Below are positions 13,462 to 17,725 of a stretch of 17,725 bases of DNA, in pieces; the stretch's first letter is position 1, and each line of letters begins with the position of its first letter. The position numbers and the translations under genes are program-made. This DNA comes from Bacteriovoracaceae bacterium UBA7695 (GTDB lineage: Bacteria; Bdellovibrionota; Bacteriovoracia; Bacteriovoracales; Bacteriovoracaceae), in NCBI GenBank assembly GCA_002482685.1, contig DLGL01000066.1, positions 208-17,932 on the forward strand, in the 5' to 3' direction. The notes beneath the pieces were generated by a model that worked only from the letters and a program-made list of their open reading frames with translations, made no database searches and had not been told where the DNA came from.

Positions 13462-14150
13462 TAATTTTTCTTCGCTTTATGAATAAGACTTTCTCGAAAA
13501 GAGCGCTGTATAAGACGCTTCTCCCTCCACTGACTCAACAAAACCTTATCATCAACGAAGGAGGGATGATTCTTAAACTTTTCTGAATATTTCCGACGCT
13601 CAAAACTCCTCGCTTTTTTGCTGAATCTGAATCCCTCATGTGTTTTAAGGACTTCGGGGACAAAGGTTTGCACTAAAGGGGACGAAACTTCAACTTCACC
13701 TTCAACAACGTCGAGATCAATACCAGATGGTGCAGTGGAAACTTCAAACTCTGCGCCTCTTACGTTAAATGCGACGCTATCTGCGTCTACTCTCAAACTT
13801 ACATCAAGATCTGAAGCCTTAGTGACCCTCACTCGGATAAGCCCTTTCAGAAAACCAATGACGGAATTTAGTCTTGCAACTTGAGAAGTGTTATCGAAAA
13901 AATTCTGAGTCAGTTTAATTTGAGTCTTTTTTGAAAGACTCATTTGAATTGCCGGGTAAAGTGTTAGCTGAACCACGTTTTTCTCTGAGAAAACTTCATC
14001 ACCTTCTTCAAGAAGATAACCAGGAGTAAGATTGAACTTCTGTGAGCCGCGCAATATGAAGGCAGATGAATCGCCTATGATTTTTGAAACTTTGCCGACT
14101 TCAGCAAACGAGGCACTCATTAATAAAAAACAAAGGGACCAGAGGATCAT
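13461..14150 (-). CDS. Exported FecR-domain protein
   Basis: 229 aa with a signal peptide (MILWSLCFLLMSASFA). The mature protein matches the exported FecR-like domain architecture: VGKVSKIIGDSSAFI, a PGYLLEEGDEVFSEKN turn, QLTLYP and MSLSKKTQI strands, GLIRVRV, and VRGAEFEVST followed by VVEGEVEVSSP. The basic C-terminal part (about 165-229) is rich in Arg, Lys, Ser and Phe. Classical FecR senses an outer-membrane receptor and controls an ECF sigma factor. No sigma factor or receptor is nearby and there is no inner-membrane anchor, so it is more likely a structural or sensing FecR-like protein. No Shine-Dalgarno is visible; a promoter-like pair lies 6 bp before the ATG. Confidence 0.82.
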   Translation of the reverse strand: MILWSLCFLLMSASFAEVGKVSKIIGDSSAFILRGSQKFNLTPGYLLEEGDEVFSEKNVVQLTLYPAIQMSLSKKTQIKLTQNFFDNTSQVARLNSVIGFLKGLIRVRVTKASDLDVSLRVDADSVAFNVRGAEFEVSTAPSGIDLDVVEGEVEVSSPLVQTFVPEVLKTHEGFRFSKKARSFERRKYSEKFKNHPSFVDDKVLLSQWREKRLIQRSFRESLIHKAKKN

Positions 14151-14156
14151 AGGGCT

Positions 14157-14185
14157 ATTCTGACTTGATCTTGTGACAAAGGCAA
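14157..14185 (-). promoter_or_regulatory. Probable promoter of the FecR-like gene, leaderless
   Basis: On the minus strand TTGCCT (14185-14180), a 17-bp spacer and CAGAAT (14162-14157) are followed by six bases and the ATG. This is the same geometry as dapF. Confidence 0.45.
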
Positions 14186-14198
14186 GGCGGGTTGGCCC

Positions 14199-15383
14199 TT
14201 AACTCATGAGGGAGAAAAAATCAGGATAAGACTTATTCACAGCCTCAGATGGCACGATAGTGCCTCCGTCATAAAATCTTAAAAATAAGGCGGCCGTCAT
14301 AACCATACGGTGATCATCCTTCATTTCTAAGTCTAAAGGCTGATGAAATCTATAATCCGGGTCACCATGAATGACTAACTCATTATTTTCTATACAAGTA
14401 TCTATTTTAAAAGCCTTCAAGAGGCCCAAAACTTCCGTGAGCCGGTCGCTTTCTTTATGGACTAAGTTTTCAATTCCTCGCAGCTTATGAAAACCATCGA
14501 CATGGGCCAGGTAGAAGCTGAGGGCCGGAACCAGGTCTAAACAACCTGAAACATCGAGGCTAAAATTTTTTTGCACAGCATACGGCTTAACAGTTATCCC
14601 AAGGCTAGATTCAAACATCACCCCGACATCTTTCAAGATCAATCCAAATTTTGAATCGGCCTGAAAACTGTCTATAAAAAGTCCCGGAAAAAAAACTTCC
14701 TGCTTCAATGCTGCAAATGCCAAAGGATAACTGGCGCTACTCCAATCAAGAGGAATATGAAAGTCAGATTTTTGTTTAAAATGCTCAATCAGATCTTTTG
14801 TCATTGACCAATAATCGGCCGATGAATTCATATTCAGAGGAATGATCTCAGTTTCAGAAAAAGCGCTGACCAACTGAAGACCTGAGGCAAACTGAGTTGT
14901 TCTCGCACAGTCTACTTCAAGTTTCTTGGGGAAAATAACTGGCCCCTGAATAGTCAGAAGATTATCTCTTAGCTCTATTTTTGCTCCAAGGAGACTGGCC
15001 TCTGTTATAAACTCATCCCAAGGTCTATCTTTTAATCTTTTACCAAGTATTAAAGTGTAAGGTCTCGACCCACAAAGGAGCATAGAGGAAAGAAATCTTG
15101 CTGTTGTTCCACCCTCTCCTACTTCAATTGCTGAAACGTTGTCAGTTTCACAGGCCGGAAAGCTATTTAAAATAGTAACCTTTCCACCTTCTTGTTCAAC
15201 TTGAAGACCTATTTTTTTTAAAGCAGAAATTAAAAAAAGAACATCATCGGCAGAAGATAAGTTATGAATTGTTTGAGATCCTGGTTTTAAAGCGGCCAAA
15301 ATCAACGCTCGGTTAGCATAAGACTTTGAAGAAGGAAGATTAATAATTGCCGGTAATAACCCTGGACTAATTAAACGCTTCAT
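14199..15383 (-). CDS. aroA: 3-phosphoshikimate 1-carboxyvinyltransferase (EPSP synthase)
   Basis: Shikimate pathway step joining shikimate-3-phosphate and PEP; 394 aa, shorter than the usual about 427. Substrate and catalytic residues can be placed: K20, S21 and R25 in SSKSYANR; GEGGTTARF (R96); R120 in DRPWD; Q164 in TTQF; D283 in LDLVPAL; K310-E311 in HKESDR; DDHRM (R359); and K384 in NKSYPDF. The PEP loop reads GEGGT where E. coli has GNAGT, and a Phe replaces the Pro that follows the Arg. The start is the ATG at 15383, 17 bp inside the end of aroB, with GAAGAG just upstream; longer starts would only duplicate aroB sequence in another frame. Translationally coupled to aroB. Confidence 0.95.
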   Translation of the reverse strand: MKRLISPGLLPAIINLPSSKSYANRALILAALKPGSQTIHNLSSADDVLFLISALKKIGLQVEQEGGKVTILNSFPACETDNVSAIEVGEGGTTARFLSSMLLCGSRPYTLILGKRLKDRPWDEFITEASLLGAKIELRDNLLTIQGPVIFPKKLEVDCARTTQFASGLQLVSAFSETEIIPLNMNSSADYWSMTKDLIEHFKQKSDFHIPLDWSSASYPLAFAALKQEVFFPGLFIDSFQADSKFGLILKDVGVMFESSLGITVKPYAVQKNFSLDVSGCLDLVPALSFYLAHVDGFHKLRGIENLVHKESDRLTEVLGLLKAFKIDTCIENNELVIHGDPDYRFHQPLDLEMKDDHRMVMTAALFLRFYDGGTIVPSEAVNKSYPDFFSLMS

Positions 15384-16365
15384 GCTCTTCAATCTTTTTA
15401 AGAAGGTCATTAAACGCAATTTCATGAATAAAACACTCACCCATTTCTTTAACTAAAATGAGCTTAATAGACTGATGAGTTTTCTTTTTATCCATTTTGA
15501 GAAATTCAGTGAATTGGACTAAAGAAAAGTTTTTATAAAATTTAAGATCTAGTTGATCGAAAGGAAGGTTAAGACTCAAAGCCATTTTATTCCAGTTATC
15601 CAAACTTTCCTGTAAGGAAAATAGTTCAAACAAGTACCTTAATCCCATCGCTACTGCCATTCCGTGAGAAACTTTGAGAGTCGATTCAAAAGCATGTCCT
15701 AAAGTATGCCCTAGGTTCAAAAGGGCCCTCTCATTTAAATCCTTGAAGTCTTTTTCGACAACCTGACTTTTAAAGTGAGCGCATTCAAAGGCGATGACAT
15801 CTAAAGGCGTCTTATTCAAGATGAGGTCGGAAATTTCTTTTGAGAGAAAACCATATTTCAAGATCTCTCCCATCCCGGAATGCAACTCAGCTTCAGGTAA
15901 CGTTGAGAGAAAGTCGTGACAGATCAGAACTGAGGATGGAGCGTGAAAAGAGCCTAATAAATTTTTTCCTTGGGCCGTATTAACAGCAACTTTACCACCA
16001 ATCGATCCATCAACCATGGCAAGCAAAGTTGTAGGAATGGCCATCCAGCAAACTCCCCGAAGTATGGTCGCGGCGACGAACCCAGCTAAATCGGTAGTCG
16101 CCCCCCCACCTATTGCTATAATAGTAGATGAGCGTGAGATGCCTTTCTCAAGAAAAAAAACTGAAACTTCTTCGTATGTTTTTAGATTCTTCTGGGCCTC
16201 AGGTTGATCTAACCAATAGACACAACTTGAAGTCTTTATCCATTCCGGGAGATGATCTCTTAAGGCTCCATCAATGACGCCATAGAATTCATCTTCCTGC
16301 TTTTTAAGCTGGGCAAAAAGTTCGGGCTTTTTGATAAAAGTTACATTAGATTTCATCTCTGACAT
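15367..16365 (-). CDS. aroB: 3-dehydroquinate synthase
   Basis: Second shikimate-pathway enzyme, NAD- and divalent-metal-dependent; 332 aa (family about 360). Seen: the NAD-binding AIGGGATTDLAG (85-95), PTTLLAMVDGSIGGK, GKNLLGSFH and GMGEILKYG with metal ligand E167. Also seen are NLGHTLGHAFE (H220, H224) and the last ligand H234 in HGMAVAMG. The canonical final motif is HGEAVAxG, so the Glu after the Gly is replaced here by Met. The start is uncertain among GTG 16371, ATG 16365 and ATG 16356, none with a good ribosome site; 16365 is preferred. It overlaps aroA by 17 bp and is divergent from the zinc-ribbon gene across only about 27 bp, so its promoter must lie within that gap or inside the neighbour. 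Confidence 0.96.
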   Translation of the reverse strand: MSEMKSNVTFIKKPELFAQLKKQEDEFYGVIDGALRDHLPEWIKTSSCVYWLDQPEAQKNLKTYEEVSVFFLEKGISRSSTIIAIGGGATTDLAGFVAATILRGVCWMAIPTTLLAMVDGSIGGKVAVNTAQGKNLLGSFHAPSSVLICHDFLSTLPEAELHSGMGEILKYGFLSKEISDLILNKTPLDVIAFECAHFKSQVVEKDFKDLNERALLNLGHTLGHAFESTLKVSHGMAVAMGLRYLFELFSLQESLDNWNKMALSLNLPFDQLDLKFYKNFSLVQFTEFLKMDKKKTHQSIKLILVKEMGECFIHEIAFNDLLKKIEEHEAFN

Positions 16366-16392
16366 TATCACGGTAAAGATAAGGAATTTGAA

Positions 16393-17076
16393 GTGAGTGC
16401 TGAGTGGTTTTTTAAATTAAAAGAGTTCGATTCCCTTGGTAAGATGAAAAACGGGCACTTAAAGTCTATCCAGGATGAACAAAACCGATTATCCAGTTTA
16501 AACGTCAAGCGTCAGGAAGCATTAGATGAAGTCTCTACCCTCAAAAATGAGCACTTGAAGCTCCAGCAAGAATACTTTGAAGCCGAAAAAAAGATGAATT
16601 CTCACGAGGAGCAAGCTTCTCGACTTCAGGACATTGGCGGGGACGAGACAAAGATTAGTCAGTTCAAAAAAGAAGCTTCAGAAATTGAAAATCGTTTATT
16701 TGAGCTCCTTGAAAGAACGGAGTCCATCCAGACCGAACTCGAAGAAAAAAAGACCTTCCTAAGTGGACTCGATAAAACCTTTCAGGAAATTGAATCAGAA
16801 GTTTTAAGTGAAATTAAAACACATCAGGCAGGAATTGATCAGGTGATGATGCGGATGAAGCTCATTGAAGAAGAATTGCCAACTGACTTCAGATCTCTTC
16901 TGGAAAGAACATTAAAAAAGAATTTAGCAGTGGGATCATTTACAAGAACAGATAATGGAAGTTGTTTTTTTTGTAGAGCAAAAATTTCACGCACTGAAGA
17001 GTCTGAGATTGATATGCAGAAACTTCTCAAGACTTGTCCTCAGTGCTCGCGAATTTTTCTTCCTTACGGAATTTAG
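16393..17076 (+). CDS. Coiled-coil protein with C4-type zinc ribbon (CdsZ/DUF164 family)
   Basis: 227 aa, starting at GTG with AAGGAA 6 bp upstream. Residues of about 8-165 are a long charged heptad-type coiled coil rich in Glu, Lys, Gln and Leu. The C-terminal domain has a four-cysteine zinc ribbon: CFFC (C191, C194) and CPQC (C215, C218), ending CSRIFLPYGI. This architecture matches the C4-type zinc ribbon family (PF02591), whose members are thought to bind nucleic acid or act as regulators or chaperones; the role is not settled. The gene lies close to rnpB. It ends overlapping the lipoprotein stop by 4 bp. Confidence 0.88.
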   Translation: MSAEWFFKLKEFDSLGKMKNGHLKSIQDEQNRLSSLNVKRQEALDEVSTLKNEHLKLQQEYFEAEKKMNSHEEQASRLQDIGGDETKISQFKKEASEIENRLFELLERTESIQTELEEKKTFLSGLDKTFQEIESEVLSEIKTHQAGIDQVMMRMKLIEEELPTDFRSLLERTLKKNLAVGSFTRTDNGSCFFCRAKISRTEESEIDMQKLLKTCPQCSRIFLPYGI

Positions 17077-17477
17077 CGCCTAATTACCATTGAAGTAAGT
17101 GTAATCAAGATTGGAGATTGCGGACTTAAGCCCTGTTGCTGAGCATATTGTGGATTTTGTTGAGGCATCATACCGAGGGCCATAGAACCTGAAAGAGAAG
17201 CTTTCAGCATCCCCTGTGCATTCAAAGGAATCTGGTGAGTAGAGGCAAGTTGGATCGCTGCTGCCATGACCTGACCTGATTGTTGAGTAGGAGCATAATA
17301 TTTCGATCCAATCTGGATGATGTACGTATTAGGGTTCACATAAGCTGTTTCGATATTTGAAACTTTATATGGGTCTTGTGAAAAAGTGTTTGAACTACCA
17401 CCACTGTCATTCTTATTCCCGCATGACACGGCAAAAACAGTAAGAATAGCTAGGACAACAAATCTAAGATTTTTCAT
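17073..17477 (-). CDS. Small Gln-rich lipoprotein of unknown function
   Basis: 134 aa. Signal peptide with a lipobox (FAVSCGNK) places the lipidated Cys at residue 19. After it comes a flexible Ser/Gly/Asn stretch (GNKNDSGGSSN). A short ordered part follows (YIIQIGSKYYAPTQQ and helix QVMAAAIQLAS), then a Met/Gln/Pro-rich region with a QYAQQQ repeat. AGGAG lies 5 bp before the ATG. The residue after the lipidated Cys is Gly, not Asp, so export to the outer membrane is expected under the E. coli rule, which may not hold here. No recognised family. Confidence 0.78.
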   Translation of the reverse strand: MKNLRFVVLAILTVFAVSCGNKNDSGGSSNTFSQDPYKVSNIETAYVNPNTYIIQIGSKYYAPTQQSGQVMAAAIQLASTHQIPLNAQGMLKASLSGSMALGMMPQQNPQYAQQQGLSPQSPILITLTSMVIRR

Positions 17478-17567
17478 ATCGGCTCCTGTTGATCAATTTT
17501 ATCGGTAAATCATTAAAAAGCTTGAATCTAGTTTCCCATAATCCCTCATTTTAACTATTTAGAACTC

Positions 17568-17597
17568 TTGCCCTCTCCCACGCCCATCTTGTATAGT
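17568..17597 (+). promoter_or_regulatory. rnpB promoter
   Basis: TTGCCC (17568-17573), an 18-bp spacer and TATAGT (17592-17597) lie just before the RNase P RNA. Transcription is predicted to start around 17603-17605. Confidence 0.6.
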
Positions 17598-17600
17598 GCG

Positions 17601-17725
17601 AGGACCGAGATCAGGGGACTATCGCTGGCGAGTAAAATCGCGGGAGGAAAGTCCGGACACCATAGAACATTGTAGCGGGTAATGCCCGTCCGTCGTGAGG
17701 CGAGGACAAGTGCAACAGAAAGTAT
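17601..17725 (+). ncRNA. rnpB: RNase P RNA (bacterial type A), 5' part
   Basis: Catalytic RNA that matures tRNA 5' ends. The universal core is plain: GGGAGGAAAGTCCGGACACC (P4 5' strand and J3/4) followed by CATAG, a GCGGGTAATGCCCG hairpin (E. coli has CCAGGTAACGCCTGG here), and AGTGCAACAGAAAG, the conserved block that leads into the next helices. The P3 region between the first strand and the GAGGAAAG block is short compared with E. coli. The exact 5' end is inferred from the promoter. The gene runs off the right edge, so the 3' half (P15-P18 and the return strands of P4 and P1) is not visible. Confidence 0.95.

Noticed and set aside
13461..14150. FecR-type iron-siderophore signalling system
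   Set aside because: No ECF sigma factor, TonB receptor or inner-membrane anchor nearby; only the FecR-like domain itself is supported.
15384..15440. Longer aroA start inside aroB
   Set aside because: EPSP synthases begin a few residues before the first beta strand (ISPG...); the extra 19 residues are the aroB sequence in another frame.
1..17725. CRISPR array, prophage, toxin-antitoxin or defence island
   Set aside because: No regularly spaced direct repeats, no phage structural or integrase genes, and no defence-type nuclease or toxin families seen in any frame.

Overview
The window looks like a chromosomal stretch from a Gram-negative, diderm bacterium. It encodes an outer-membrane beta-barrel protein, a periplasmic c-type cytochrome, a lipoprotein, diaminopimelate epimerase for peptidoglycan and lysine, and a type A RNase P RNA. 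Moderate GC, many small secreted proteins of unknown function and the mix of families are reminiscent of Bdellovibrionota (Bacteriovorax/Peredibacter-like predators). That placement is inference, not proof. There is no prophage, insertion sequence or CRISPR array. Most genes are housekeeping or envelope genes packed with almost no spacing.

Layout. (1) 1-1971: the 3' part of a Kelch beta-propeller gene running in from the left edge, a hairpin, then a compact secreted thermolysin-like (M4) metalloprotease. (2) 1968-4817: asparagine synthase (minus strand), a class III sirtuin (plus) and a short, possibly truncated DUF2259-like secreted protein (minus). (3) 4982-7381: adenine phosphoribosyltransferase, an outer-membrane beta-barrel protein and a membrane-anchored protein, all plus strand. 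(4) 7378-9048: dapF-tlyA operon (minus), back to back with a CAU-anticodon tRNA (plus). (5) 9049-9410: gene-poor stretch with two strong hairpins, a 26-codon coding-like remnant, a 15-bp palindrome and a near-consensus promoter. (6) 9411-11136: three-gene operon of secreted proteins: a cysteine-free thioredoxin-fold protein, a beta-propeller protein and a monohaem cytochrome c. (7) 11140-14150: five minus-strand genes for exported proteins, including a putative HEXXH metallopeptidase and a FecR-domain protein. (8) 14199-16365: aroB-aroA, two shikimate-pathway enzymes with overlapping genes (minus). (9) 16393-17725: a coiled-coil/C4 zinc-ribbon protein, a lipoprotein (minus) and the 5' part of rnpB, which runs off the right edge.

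All five convergent gene pairs overlap at their stop codons by 4-9 bp or are separated by only 3 bp, so no pair has room for an intergenic terminator. Several genes without a Shine-Dalgarno sequence (clearest in dapF, then the FecR-like gene, then the sirtuin) have a promoter-like -35/-10 pair placed exactly 6 bp before the ATG, which suggests leaderless mRNAs. The least explained unit is the thioredoxin-fold/propeller/cytochrome operon at 9411-11136.
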